58,200 nucleotides of DNA from an uncultured Eubacteriales bacterium (GCA_934491515.1 CAKSTF010000010.1:1-58200); one strand, 5' to 3'; numbered from the stretch's first letter, positions 43,739-52,051 are shown. Numbers and translations are program-made. The notes: generated from the letters alone by a model not told the origin.

Positions 43739-44756
43739 AATAGCACTTTCAGCGATAGATTCTCTTTTTGAAAAGATTGCATCCTCGGCTGCGCTTTATA
43801 TGCCTGTGGATACAAAGACCGGCGCCGAATATAAAAAGTGGGAAAAAGGCACTCTGCTTTCCGATAAACTCAATACGGTAAGAAGCGCCAAGGACTTTTT
43901 CTTCCCCCAAACCGAAAATCTTATGGATTTTAAGGTTGAAGGAAAAACGATAGAAATAAAAGACACAAGAACCGAATCGGAAGACTTTGTTGTTTTCGGC
44001 GTTCGCGGCTGCGATGTAAAAAGTTTTGAGGTGCTTGACAGGGTATTCCTTGCAGAACCCGTTGACACTTACTACAAAAACCGACGTGAACACGGCGTTA
44101 TAGTGTCGCTTGCCTGCAACAAGCCGCACGAAACCTGTTTTTGCGGAACTTTCGGTATCGACGCCGCAAAACCGCAGGGCGATGTGACCGCCGTTAAGAC
44201 CGGCGATACTCTTTATCTTGAGGCGCTTACCGAAAAGGGCGAGCAGCTGCTTAAATCGGTGGAATCCGTTACCGAGGAATGTGACGGCGCCGCTGCCGAG
44301 GAACAGCGCAATACCATAAGCGACAGGCTTTCCAAACTGCCTCTTGCGACCCTTTCGGCGGACGCTTTCGGCAAGGATAAGACTTCTGAATTTTTCGGCG
44401 CTCCCGAATGGGCGGAACTTTCCGAAAGCTGCCTTGGCTGCGGTACTTGTACCTTTGTTTGCCCGACCTGTCAGTGCTATGATATCAAGGATTTTGATAC
44501 AGGTCACGGTATAAAGCGTTTCCGCTGCTGGGATTCATGTATGTATTCCGAATTTACAAGAATGTCGGCAGGTCAGCCGCGTCTTACCCAACTTGAGCGT
44601 TTCCGTCAGCGGTTTATGCACAAGCTTGTGTATTATCCCACCAATAACGACGGTTTGTTCTCCTGCGTGGGCTGCGGACGCTGCATAAACAAATGTCCCA
44701 TACAGATGAATATAGTAAAGGTTATGAGAAAGTTAGGGGGTAGGGAAAATGCCTGA
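43728..44756 (+). CDS. flxB: FlxB-like iron-sulfur protein (AsrA / sulfhydrogenase beta type)
   Basis: 342-residue protein of the family containing anaerobic sulfite reductase subunit A and sulfhydrogenase beta subunit. DFVVFGVRGCDVKSFEVLDRVF and HGVIVSLACNKPHETCFCGTFG are typical. The C-terminal half has CLGCGTCTFVCPTCQCYD (235-252) and CVGCGRCINKCPIQM (313-327). It pairs with the following FAD/NAD subunit, as asrA with asrB. ATGs at 43728 and 43731 both follow GGGGAGG. There is 11-base overlap upstream and 8-base overlap downstream. Confidence 0.82.
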   Translation: MMRKIALSAIDSLFEKIASSAALYMPVDTKTGAEYKKWEKGTLLSDKLNTVRSAKDFFFPQTENLMDFKVEGKTIEIKDTRTESEDFVVFGVRGCDVKSFEVLDRVFLAEPVDTYYKNRREHGVIVSLACNKPHETCFCGTFGIDAAKPQGDVTAVKTGDTLYLEALTEKGEQLLKSVESVTEECDGAAAEEQRNTISDRLSKLPLATLSADAFGKDKTSEFFGAPEWAELSESCLGCGTCTFVCPTCQCYDIKDFDTGHGIKRFRCWDSCMYSEFTRMSAGQPRLTQLERFRQRFMHKLVYYPTNNDGLFSCVGCGRCINKCPIQMNIVKVMRKLGGRENA

Positions 44757-45582
44757 AATTAAAGAACCTCTTATACCTACGGTAGGAGTAGTTACCGATA
44801 TCAGGATAGATACGCCCGATGTAAAAACATTCCGCGTTGTAACTCCCGACGGTAAGAAGGCTTTCGAACATAAACCCGGTCAGTGTGCCATGCTGTCCAT
44901 CCCCGGCGTGGGCGAGGCGATGTTTTCCATAACTTCTTCTCCCACAAATACCGAGTTTATGGAGTTTTCCATTAAAAAGTGCGGCTGCGTTACCGATTGG
45001 CTTCACTCTATGGAGGTTGGCCAGCAGATAACCATACGCGGGCCTTACGGCAACGGTTTCCCCGTTGATACCGCTTTTGCCGGCAAGGATATGCTGTTTA
45101 TTGCAGGCGGTATAGGTCTGGCTCCGCTTCGTTCGGTCATCAACTATTGCCGCCACTACCGCGACCGTTACGGTAAAATAGATATTGTTTACGGTTCGCG
45201 CAGTATGCAGGATTTGGTCGACTATAAGGAAATTATAGACGAATGGTCGAAAGATACCGGCGTTAACGTTTACCTTACCATAGACCGCGAGCAGCCCGAA
45301 TGGGACGGACACGTTGGGTTTGTTCCTAATTATGTCAAGGAACTCGGATTTTCAACCGATAAGACCGCCGTTCTGTGCGGTCCTCCGATAATGATTAAGT
45401 TTACCCTTGCGGGACTTCAGGAACTCGGTTTTGAAAAAACGCAGGTATATACTACCATGGAACTTCGTATGAAATGCGGTATCGGCAAGTGCGGCAGGTG
45501 CAACATAGGTGCTAAATACGTCTGCAAAGACGGCCCTGTGTTCCGCTGCGACCAGCTTGACGAATTGCCTGACGAATACTGA
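44749..45582 (+). CDS. flxA: FlxA-like FAD/NAD(P)-binding oxidoreductase subunit
   Basis: 277-residue ferredoxin-NADP reductase-type protein, like AsrB and sulfhydrogenase gamma. An FAD barrel with the PGQCAMLSIPGVGEAMFSI segment is followed by the pyridine-nucleotide fold (DMLFIAGGIGLAPLRSVI and VLCGPPIMIK). A C-terminal [2Fe-2S] site uses Cys243, 248, 251 and 259. It is the likely NADH oxidation point of the complex; NADH versus NADPH cannot be read with certainty. GGGGGT precedes the ATG, which overlaps flxB. Confidence 0.88.
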   Translation: MPEIKEPLIPTVGVVTDIRIDTPDVKTFRVVTPDGKKAFEHKPGQCAMLSIPGVGEAMFSITSSPTNTEFMEFSIKKCGCVTDWLHSMEVGQQITIRGPYGNGFPVDTAFAGKDMLFIAGGIGLAPLRSVINYCRHYRDRYGKIDIVYGSRSMQDLVDYKEIIDEWSKDTGVNVYLTIDREQPEWDGHVGFVPNYVKELGFSTDKTAVLCGPPIMIKFTLAGLQELGFEKTQVYTTMELRMKCGIGKCGRCNIGAKYVCKDGPVFRCDQLDELPDEY

Positions 45583-45597
45583 TAAGGAGAGATATTT

Positions 45598-46272
45598 ATG
45601 GAAAAGACGGTAAACATTTACCTGTTCGGCAAACAGTATGCAGTGCCGGACAATCTTACCATTATGTGCGCTATGGAATATGCGGGTTATCAACTTGTGC
45701 GCGGCTGCGGCTGCCGCGGCGGATTTTGCGGTGCCTGCGCCACAATATACCGCGTAAAGGGCAGCAGCGAACTTAAAACCTGCCTTGCCTGCCAGACCAA
45801 GGTTGAAGAGGGTATGTACATAGCAACCCTGCCTTTCTTCCCGCTTGTAAAACAGGTTTACGATATAGAAAAGGTAAAGCCCACCGAACAGATAATGATG
45901 CAGCTTTACCCCGAAATATACGCCTGCGTAGGCTGTAACGCCTGCACAAAGAACTGCACGCAGGGTCTTAACGTAATGCAGTACATAGCCTATGCGCAGC
46001 GCGGCGAGTTCGAAAAGTGCGCCGAAGAATCGTTCGACTGCGTAATGTGCGGCGTGTGTTCAACACGCTGCCCTGCAGGAATATCGCATCCGCAGGTAGC
46101 AATGCTTGCGCGCCGCCTTAACGGTAAGTACTTAGCGCCGCGTACGGAACATCTTGAAAACCGCGTTAAAGAAATAGAAAACGGTACTTTTACGGAACTT
46201 ATAGAAGCGCTTATGGGCAAACCCGTTGAAGAACTGAAAGAACTTTATAACAACCGCGAGATAGAGAAGTAA
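45598..46272 (+). CDS. SdhB/HdrC-like iron-sulfur subunit of a fumarate reductase
   Basis: 224-residue protein in two parts. Residues 1-75 are a [2Fe-2S] domain of the SdhB/FrdB kind (Cys37/39, 44, 47 and 62/65 in CGCRGGFCGAC and CLAC). Residues 105-165 carry two [4Fe-4S] motifs, CVGCNACTKNC (110-120) and CVMCGVCSTRCP (148-159). Classic FrdB has a [3Fe-4S] cluster as the last one, used for quinone; here the last motif has all four cysteines, as in HdrC. It resembles the N-terminal part of TfrB, the thiol:fumarate reductase subunit, but lacks TfrB's CCG domain, which HdrB could supply. AGGAG precedes the ATG. Confidence 0.75.
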   Translation: MEKTVNIYLFGKQYAVPDNLTIMCAMEYAGYQLVRGCGCRGGFCGACATIYRVKGSSELKTCLACQTKVEEGMYIATLPFFPLVKQVYDIEKVKPTEQIMMQLYPEIYACVGCNACTKNCTQGLNVMQYIAYAQRGEFEKCAEESFDCVMCGVCSTRCPAGISHPQVAMLARRLNGKYLAPRTEHLENRVKEIENGTFTELIEALMGKPVEELKELYNNREIEK

Positions 46273-46286
46273 GGAGGAACCGTTTT

Positions 46287-47885
46287 ATGTATTCAAAAGA
46301 ATTTTCAGAATCGCTTAAGGCGGTTGAAGCCGCGCGCGAAAAGAACGTTGCTTACGAACCCGCGCGTATGACTGCGGACGAAAAGGATGCGCTTTTAAGC
46401 AAATATCATCCCGATTATAAAAAGAGCGAATTTACCGAACTTAAGATAGGTCCCAACAAGGGTGAATCCGTTCCTCACGAGCTGTGCGATATTCTGCAGG
46501 CAAAAAGCCGCATAAACCCCGACGATATAGACCTTGACAACGTTGCTTACGATGTTGATGTTCTTATAATCGGCGGCGGCGGTGCAGGCGCTGCTGCCGC
46601 TATCGAGGCAAACAGTGCCGGCGCCAACACCATGATAGTTACAAAACTTCGTATGGGCGACGCCAACACCATGATGGCTGAAGGCGGCATTCAGGCTGCC
46701 GATAAGCCCAACGATTCGCCGGCTATCCACTTTGTAGACGCATTCGGCGGCGGCCACTATGCCGCAAAGCGCGAACTGCTTGCAAAACTTGTGTGCGATG
46801 CACCCGGTGCTATAAAGTGGCTTAACGAATTGGGCGTTGAATTTGATAAAGCGCCCGACGGCACGATGATTACCACCCACGGCGGCGGTACTTCAAGAAA
46901 AAGAATGCACGCCGCTAAGGACTATTCCGGCGCAGAAATAATGCGCACATTGCGCGATGAGGTACTTAACCGCAACATTCCTGTTGTTGATTTTACTTCG
47001 GCTGTTGAACTTATCCTTGATGAGAACGGAAAGGCTGCAGGCGCCGTACTTATGAATATGGAAACGGGCGAACTGCTTGTGGCGCGCGCAAAAACGGTTA
47101 TAATCGCAACCGGCGGCGCCGGCCGTATGCACTATCAGGGATTCCCGACCTCCAACCACTACGGTGCTACGGCGGACGGTCTTGTGCTCGGTTACCGTGC
47201 AGGCGCTAAACTTCTGTATGCCGATACATTGCAGTATCACCCAACGGGCGCGGCGTATCCGCAGCAGATATTCGGCTCTCTCGTTACCGAAAAGGTGCGT
47301 TCTTTGGGAGCTAAACTTGTAAACCGCGACGGCGAGGTATTTATGCATCCGCTTGAAACGCGCGACGTAGCCGCCGCTTCGATAATCCGTGAATGTTCGG
47401 ACAGAAGCGAAGGCGTTGACACCGGAAGCGGCAAAGCGGTTTGGCTTGACACACCTATGATAGAAATGATAGGCGGCGAGGGCACGATAGAAAAGCGCAT
47501 CCCGGCAATGATGCGTATGTTTGCCAATTACGATATTGATATCCGCAAGGAACCCATCCTTGTTTATCCGACCCTTCACTATCAGAACGGCGGACTTGAC
47601 ATCAATGTGAACGGTATGACCACAAACGTTGAAAACCTGTTTGTTGCGGGCGAGGCCGTAGGCGGAATACACGGCAGAAACCGCCTTATGGGCAACTCGC
47701 TTCTGGACGTAGTTGTATTCGGCAGAAACGCCGGTATAAACGCAGCGGCAAAAGCAAAAGAAACCGAATGCGGTAAACTTACCCTTTCGCACGTAAAGGC
47801 ATTCGACGCCGAACGTGAGGCAGCCGGTATAAAGACCGATATGGTATCGCCGCGACTTCTTCCCGATTACAGAAGAAAAGTTTGA
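46287..47885 (+). CDS. Fumarate reductase/succinate dehydrogenase-type flavoprotein
   Basis: 532-residue flavoprotein with an 85-residue N-terminal extension before the FAD motif DVLIIGGGGAGAAAAIEA. The dicarboxylate site is complete by alignment with FrdA: His318 in LQYHPTG, Arg338 in TEKVRSLG, His431 in LHYQNGG and Arg466 in NRLMGNSLLD. The histidine that binds FAD covalently in FrdA (SHTVAAEGG) is Asn127 (ANTMMAEGG), so FAD is probably non-covalent. The FrdA C-terminal domain is mostly missing. There is no signal peptide or membrane-anchor gene. L-aspartate oxidase is less likely because it sits beside an SdhB-like subunit and fumarase. AAGGAGG precedes the ATG. Confidence 0.85.
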   Translation: MYSKEFSESLKAVEAAREKNVAYEPARMTADEKDALLSKYHPDYKKSEFTELKIGPNKGESVPHELCDILQAKSRINPDDIDLDNVAYDVDVLIIGGGGAGAAAAIEANSAGANTMIVTKLRMGDANTMMAEGGIQAADKPNDSPAIHFVDAFGGGHYAAKRELLAKLVCDAPGAIKWLNELGVEFDKAPDGTMITTHGGGTSRKRMHAAKDYSGAEIMRTLRDEVLNRNIPVVDFTSAVELILDENGKAAGAVLMNMETGELLVARAKTVIIATGGAGRMHYQGFPTSNHYGATADGLVLGYRAGAKLLYADTLQYHPTGAAYPQQIFGSLVTEKVRSLGAKLVNRDGEVFMHPLETRDVAAASIIRECSDRSEGVDTGSGKAVWLDTPMIEMIGGEGTIEKRIPAMMRMFANYDIDIRKEPILVYPTLHYQNGGLDINVNGMTTNVENLFVAGEAVGGIHGRNRLMGNSLLDVVVFGRNAGINAAAKAKETECGKLTLSHVKAFDAEREAAGIKTDMVSPRLLPDYRRKV

Positions 47886-47892
47886 TTTAAAC

Positions 47893-47925
47893 GGGGCAGA
47901 CGAAAAATTTCGTCCGCCCCCTTTT
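47893..47925 (+). terminator. Terminator of the mdh-to-frd cluster
   Basis: Stem GGGGCAGACGAAA/TTTCGTCCGCCCC with one A-C mismatch and a very small loop, followed by CTTTT. Confidence 0.8.
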
Positions 47926-47971
47926 AAATTCGGTAAAAATATTATATAATACAAAAAAAGGGGGAGAACGA

Positions 47972-48628
47972 ATGACCTACGAGGAAATAAAAAACGATTC
48001 TGCCATTAAAACTTATATATCAAAAGCCGACGAATCCCTTGCGGAACTCGGATTTACCGAGCACAGTTTTGCGCACGTTACTTCGGTTGCGGAAAAAGCG
48101 GGTTATATACTTAAAACCATGGGATATCCCGACCGCACGGTTGAACTTGCAAAAATTGCAGGTTATATACACGATATAGGCAATATAGTAAACCGTATCG
48201 AGCATAGCCAAAGCGGTGCCGTTATGGCGTTCCGTATTCTTGATAATATGGGATTTTCCGCAGATGAGATTGCAATAATAGTGTCTGCAATAGGCAATCA
48301 TGACGAAGGCACGGGCGTGCCCGTAAGTCCGGTTGCCGCGGCGCTTATACTTGCTGATAAGTCGGACGTTCGCCGCAGCCGCGTGCGCAATACCGACATT
48401 TCAAATTTTGATAAGCACGACAGGGTGAACTATTCCGTTACCAAGGCGGAACTTAAAATAAATGAAGCCCATACGCTTATAAAACTGAAACTCAGCGTAG
48501 ATACGCACATGGTATCGGTAATGGATTACTTTGAAATTTTCCTTGAGCGTATGATTCTTTGCCGCAAGGCCGCCGAAAAACTGGGCCTTCAGTTCAGACT
48601 TATGATAAACGAACAGTCGCTTATGTAA
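47972..48628 (+). CDS. HD-domain phosphohydrolase
   Basis: 218-residue HD superfamily protein. The metal-binding histidines are in FAHVTSVAEKAG, AGYIHDIGN (the HD pair) and IGNHDEGTG, with a later Asp in ALILADKSD. Such proteins hydrolyse nucleotides or phosphates; the substrate is unknown. The C-terminal 80 residues (KAELKINEAHTLIKLKLSVDTHMVSVMDYFEIFLERM) may be a dimerisation part. A TATAAT at 47945-47950 gives it a promoter with poor -35, and GGGGGAG precedes the ATG. It is separated from the frd cluster by a terminator. Confidence 0.82.
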   Translation: MTYEEIKNDSAIKTYISKADESLAELGFTEHSFAHVTSVAEKAGYILKTMGYPDRTVELAKIAGYIHDIGNIVNRIEHSQSGAVMAFRILDNMGFSADEIAIIVSAIGNHDEGTGVPVSPVAAALILADKSDVRRSRVRNTDISNFDKHDRVNYSVTKAELKINEAHTLIKLKLSVDTHMVSVMDYFEIFLERMILCRKAAEKLGLQFRLMINEQSLM

Positions 48629-48634
48629 AAAATA

Positions 48635-48664
48635 AGAGGTGCCGAAGGCACCTCTGTTTTTTTA
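48635..48664. terminator. Terminator between HD-domain gene and brnQ
   Basis: Stem AGAGGTGCC/GGCACCTCT around a GAA loop with a run of T to 48663; convergent genes on both sides. Confidence 0.9.
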
Positions 48665-48676
48665 TTTGCCGTCAGG

Positions 48677-50035
48677 TTATTCGCTAACCTGCGGTTTTCT
48701 TTTTATAAGGTAAAGTATGAGTCCCAAAACAAGACCTATTGCCGCGGGGCATATCCAACCGAGTCCCAGTTTTGAAAGCGGCAGCACGCCGCCTACCGCT
48801 TTTATAAAGCCGTCAAGATGCAGCAAAGCGCGCAGATTTTCGGGAAGCGTTCTTAAAAGGTCGTATATCGCGGCAATCAGTGTGAAGCCTACCGTGAAGG
48901 CGTAAACCTTGCGGTCGTTTTCGAAAAGTTTGCCGAAAAGCGCTAAAAGTATAAGCACTATTGCAAGCGGGTAAAGGAACATAAGCACGGGAACGGCGTA
49001 ATCAATGATGGCGCTTAGTCCCAGGTTTGCAAATCCGAATGATACAAGGGTAAAAATAATTGCCCATATTTTGTAGGAAGGACCGTTTTTAAACAGTCCG
49101 GCAAAGGTTTCCGCACAACTTGTTATAAGGCCTACGGCGGTCTTTAAGCAGGCAAGCGTAACCGTAGCGGCAAGTATAATAAGTCCCGCAGTACCAAGGT
49201 AGTGCCGTGCAATCTTTGCAAGCGCCACGCCGCCGTTTTCGGCTTCGGCAAACAGTCCGCGGCTTTGTGTTCCCACTATTGTTACCGCTATGTAGATAAC
49301 AGCCATTATAAGGCAGCTGAATATTCCCGAAAACACAGTGCTTTTGGCTATATCGGAAGGCTCTTTCAAGCCGAGATCTTTGATAACGTTAACAACAACA
49401 ATACCGAAAGCAAGGCTTGCAAGTGCGTCCATGGTATTATATCCTTCAAGAAATCCCGTAAAGAAAGGCTTGGTTACATAGTCGCCTGCCGGAGAAACTT
49501 CCGAAATATGCGCGGTGGGCGAGGAGAGTGCCACCGCGATAAGCAGACCTAAAAACACAAGAAAACAGGGGTTCAGTATTTTGCCTATCCATGTGAGTAT
49601 CTTCCCGGGACGCAGCGAAAAGAAAAGCGCCGCCACGAAGAAAAGCAGTGAAAAAACAAGCAGGAAAAGTTTCTCATGACCTGCCGGCAATATCTGCTCA
49701 AACCCTACCGTATAAGAGGTTGTGGCGCAGCGCGGAATTGCGAAAAACGGTCCTATTGTAAGGTAAAGCGCACAGGTAAAAAATATACCGTAAGGTTTAC
49801 CGGCTTTGCCCGATAACTCAAAAAGTCCGTTGCTGCGGCTTATTCCGAGAGCCGCAACACCCAAAAGCGGCAATCCGACGCCGGTTATCAGAAGACCGAT
49901 CGTTGCTGCCCAGACGTTGCTGCCCGCATTTCTGCCGAGCGCTATCGGAAAAATAAGGTTTCCGGCGCCGAAAAACATACCGAACAGCATGCTCGCAATA
50001 TACAAATACTCTTTAAAACTTAAACTTTTTTTCAT
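48677..50035 (-). CDS. brnQ: Branched-chain amino acid:cation symporter, LIVCS/BrnQ family
   Basis: 452-residue membrane protein with about twelve spans, importing Leu/Ile/Val with Na+ or H+. The N-terminal signature is LFGMFFGAGNLIFPIALGRNAGSNVW, followed by GLPLLGVAALG and PRCATTSYTVGFE. The ATG at 50033-50035 has AAAGGT before it; a longer frame extends into the promoter and is not used. The mRNA leader contains a stable hairpin. A consensus-like promoter lies at 50100-50128. Confidence 0.94.
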   Translation of the reverse strand: MKKSLSFKEYLYIASMLFGMFFGAGNLIFPIALGRNAGSNVWAATIGLLITGVGLPLLGVAALGISRSNGLFELSGKAGKPYGIFFTCALYLTIGPFFAIPRCATTSYTVGFEQILPAGHEKLFLLVFSLLFFVAALFFSLRPGKILTWIGKILNPCFLVFLGLLIAVALSSPTAHISEVSPAGDYVTKPFFTGFLEGYNTMDALASLAFGIVVVNVIKDLGLKEPSDIAKSTVFSGIFSCLIMAVIYIAVTIVGTQSRGLFAEAENGGVALAKIARHYLGTAGLIILAATVTLACLKTAVGLITSCAETFAGLFKNGPSYKIWAIIFTLVSFGFANLGLSAIIDYAVPVLMFLYPLAIVLILLALFGKLFENDRKVYAFTVGFTLIAAIYDLLRTLPENLRALLHLDGFIKAVGGVLPLSKLGLGWICPAAIGLVLGLILYLIKRKPQVSE

Positions 50036-50057
50036 ATTATAATACCTTTCATACTTG

Positions 50058-50090
50058 TGGTGCGTCCGATTTCCTCTATCGGGCGCACCA
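50058..50090 (-). promoter_or_regulatory. 5'-proximal hairpin in the brnQ leader
   Basis: On the minus strand, a 12-13 bp stem GGTGCGCCCGAT/ATCGGACGCACC (one wobble) with a 7-base loop begins only a few bases after the predicted transcription start. No T run follows, so it is not a terminator; it may stabilise the mRNA or serve as a regulatory structure. Confidence 0.65.
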
Positions 50091-50099
50091 TTTAAAAAC

Positions 50100-50128
50100 A
50101 GTATAACACGGTCACGCCGTAAAGTCAA
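50100..50128 (-). promoter_or_regulatory. Promoter of brnQ
   Basis: Minus-strand TTGACT (50123-50128) and TATACT (50100-50105), spacer 17. The TTTACA array of the divergent transporter gene begins two bases beyond it. Confidence 0.75.
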
Positions 50129-50129
50129 A

Positions 50130-50169
50130 TTTACATAGATTTTACATTACAGCGCTGTTTGATTTTACA
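50130..50169 (+). promoter_or_regulatory. Pho-box-like TTTACA repeats before the Na/Pi cotransporter gene
   Basis: TTTACA occurs at 50130, 50141 and 50164; the first two are exactly 11 bp apart and the third 23 bp further, close to helical phase. PhoP of Bacillus binds TT(A/C/T)ACA direct repeats with about 5-base spacers. The palindrome ACAGCGCTGT (50150-50159 region) lies inside the array. Location before a phosphate transporter gene supports a phosphate-response role. Confidence 0.5.
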
Positions 50170-50225
50170 GCAGTATGATATATTTTTTACAAAAGAAAAA
50201 AATAATGTTTTAAGAGGTGCTTGCA

Positions 50226-51971
50226 GTGAGTTTTTTTGATTTTCTGAATCTTCTCGGCGGACTGTGCTTGTTCCTGTTCGGAATGAACGTTATGGGCGAA
50301 GCGCTTGAAAGCCGCGCCGGCAGCAAACTGAAAACCATACTCGGCAAAATGACCTCCGGCAGGGTGGCCGGATTTTTAACGGGTTGCGGCGTTACTTCAA
50401 TAATACAAAGTTCTTCCGCCACCACGGTAATGGTAGTGGGATTTGTAAATTCGGGACTTATGACCCTGCGCCAGGCGATAAACGTTATAATGGGCGCAAA
50501 CGTGGGTACTACCGTTACCAGCTGGATATTGTCACTCGGTGGGATAAGCGGCAGCAGTTTTTTTGTAAAAATGCTTAAACCCTCTTCCTTTACCCCGATA
50601 CTGGCGCTTGTCGGAATAATACTTTATATGTTCTCAAAGGCTGCCAAAAAACGTGATACCGGAACAATCTTTTTGGGTTTTGCCGTGCTTATGTTCGGTA
50701 TGGAAACGATGACTGCCGCGGTAAGCGGTCTTGCCGACGTCCCGGCATTCAGGCAGGCGTTTCTTATGTTTAAAAATCCTGTTCTCGGCGTGCTTGCAGG
50801 TGCGGTACTTACCGCAATAATACAGTCAAGCTCGGCTTCTGTGGGTATATTACAGGCGCTTGCCGTAACGGGTCAGGTATCGCACGGTGCGGCAATACCC
50901 ATTATAATGGGTCAGAATATCGGCACTTGTATCACGGCGATACTTTCCTCCGCAGGCGCTAACAAAAACGCAAAACGCGCGGCTTTTGTGCATTTGTCCT
51001 TTAACGTTATAGGCACCGCGGTAATGCTTACCGTTTTCTCGGTCGTAAAATTCATTTTTGCACCTTCAATACTTGACGAACCCACCTCGCGCGTGGGGAT
51101 CGCTATATGTCATTCGGCGTTTAATATACTTTGCGTTCTGATACTTATGCCCATGGCGGGACTTCTTGAAAAAGCGGCAAACCGTGTTATTAAGGATTCC
51201 AAAATGGACGAAAAAGTATGCGAACTTGATGAGCGCCTGCTCCAGACTCCGGCAGTGGCGCTTGAACAGTGCAAAAAGGTTACATACGATATGGCGGATA
51301 CGGCGGTGGCAGCATTTGAACTTGCCCTTTCGTGCATAAAAGAATACAGCGCCGAAAAGGCAGCAGAGATACGCCGCGCGGAACGCACATGCGACCGTTA
51401 TGAGGATACGATAAGCACCTATCTTATTAAATTAAGCGCCCAGAAGATGGACGATTCGGTAAGCGAACAAAGCGCCGAACTTCTTAAAACGGTCGGCGAT
51501 TTTGAACGCATATCCGACCACGCCGTGAATGTTCTTGAATCCTTTGAGGAGTTAAAGGAGAAGAAACTTTCCTTTACAAAGGCTGCCGAAAAAGAATATG
51601 CCGTTATATCCGCAGCGCTTTGCGAAATATTGGGTAAATCGCTTACGGCTTTCAAAAACTCCGACCGCGGCATTGCGATAACCGTTGAGCCTCTTGAACA
51701 GGTAATAGACGGCCTTAAAGAGCAATTAAGAACACGGCATATTATCCGTATGCAAAACGAGTTGTGCAGCCCCGAAGTAGGATTTGTATGGTCCGACCTG
51801 CTTACAAATCTTGAAAGGGCTTCCGACCACTGTTCCAACATAGCAGGCTGCGTTATAGATACGGCGGACCATAACCTCAATCTCCACGAAACCCTGCACG
51901 CAGTGCGTCGCGACAGCGAAAACTATAAAGAACATTTCGGCGAATTCGCAAGAAAGTACGCACTGCCGTAA
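50226..51971 (+). CDS. Na/Pi cotransporter family protein with PhoU-like C-terminal domain
   Basis: 581-residue protein. Residues 1 to about 310 form the membrane part with the two inverted NptA repeats, each with the QSSSA motif (GVTSIIQSSSATTVMVVGFVNSG and TAIIQSSSASVGILQALA). Residues about 340-580 are helical and PhoU-like (CDRYEDTISTYLIKLSAQ, GDFERISDHAVNVLESFEE, SDLLTNLERASDHCSNIAG). It probably imports phosphate with sodium and senses it. Two GTG starts are possible (50217 and 50226); AGAGGTG favours the second. A Pho-box-like array lies upstream. Confidence 0.9.
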   Translation: MSFFDFLNLLGGLCLFLFGMNVMGEALESRAGSKLKTILGKMTSGRVAGFLTGCGVTSIIQSSSATTVMVVGFVNSGLMTLRQAINVIMGANVGTTVTSWILSLGGISGSSFFVKMLKPSSFTPILALVGIILYMFSKAAKKRDTGTIFLGFAVLMFGMETMTAAVSGLADVPAFRQAFLMFKNPVLGVLAGAVLTAIIQSSSASVGILQALAVTGQVSHGAAIPIIMGQNIGTCITAILSSAGANKNAKRAAFVHLSFNVIGTAVMLTVFSVVKFIFAPSILDEPTSRVGIAICHSAFNILCVLILMPMAGLLEKAANRVIKDSKMDEKVCELDERLLQTPAVALEQCKKVTYDMADTAVAAFELALSCIKEYSAEKAAEIRRAERTCDRYEDTISTYLIKLSAQKMDDSVSEQSAELLKTVGDFERISDHAVNVLESFEELKEKKLSFTKAAEKEYAVISAALCEILGKSLTAFKNSDRGIAITVEPLEQVIDGLKEQLRTRHIIRMQNELCSPEVGFVWSDLLTNLERASDHCSNIAGCVIDTADHNLNLHETLHAVRRDSENYKEHFGEFARKYALP

Positions 51972-52051
51972 GGACAAAACAATTAAAAACCGCCTGTAAA
52001 ACAGAGAAGAATTATAAATTACGGAATCTGTCAGGCAGGACTTACAGCAAA

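Noticed and set aside
39138..45582. Methanogenic heterodisulfide reductase or sulfite reductase locus
   Set aside because: The surroundings are clostridial (spoIIIA, T-box); no CoM/CoB, mcr, dsr or asrC gene is seen, so only the electron-transfer modules are shared.
46287..47885. L-aspartate oxidase (NadB)
   Set aside because: NadB also lacks covalent FAD, but no nadA/nadC is near, an SdhB-like subunit precedes it, and fumarase and Mdh are in the same cluster.
46893..47954. 353-residue minus-strand open frame opposite the fumarate reductase flavoprotein gene
   Set aside because: Shadow of a strongly conserved gene; long antisense frames are common here because of codon bias.
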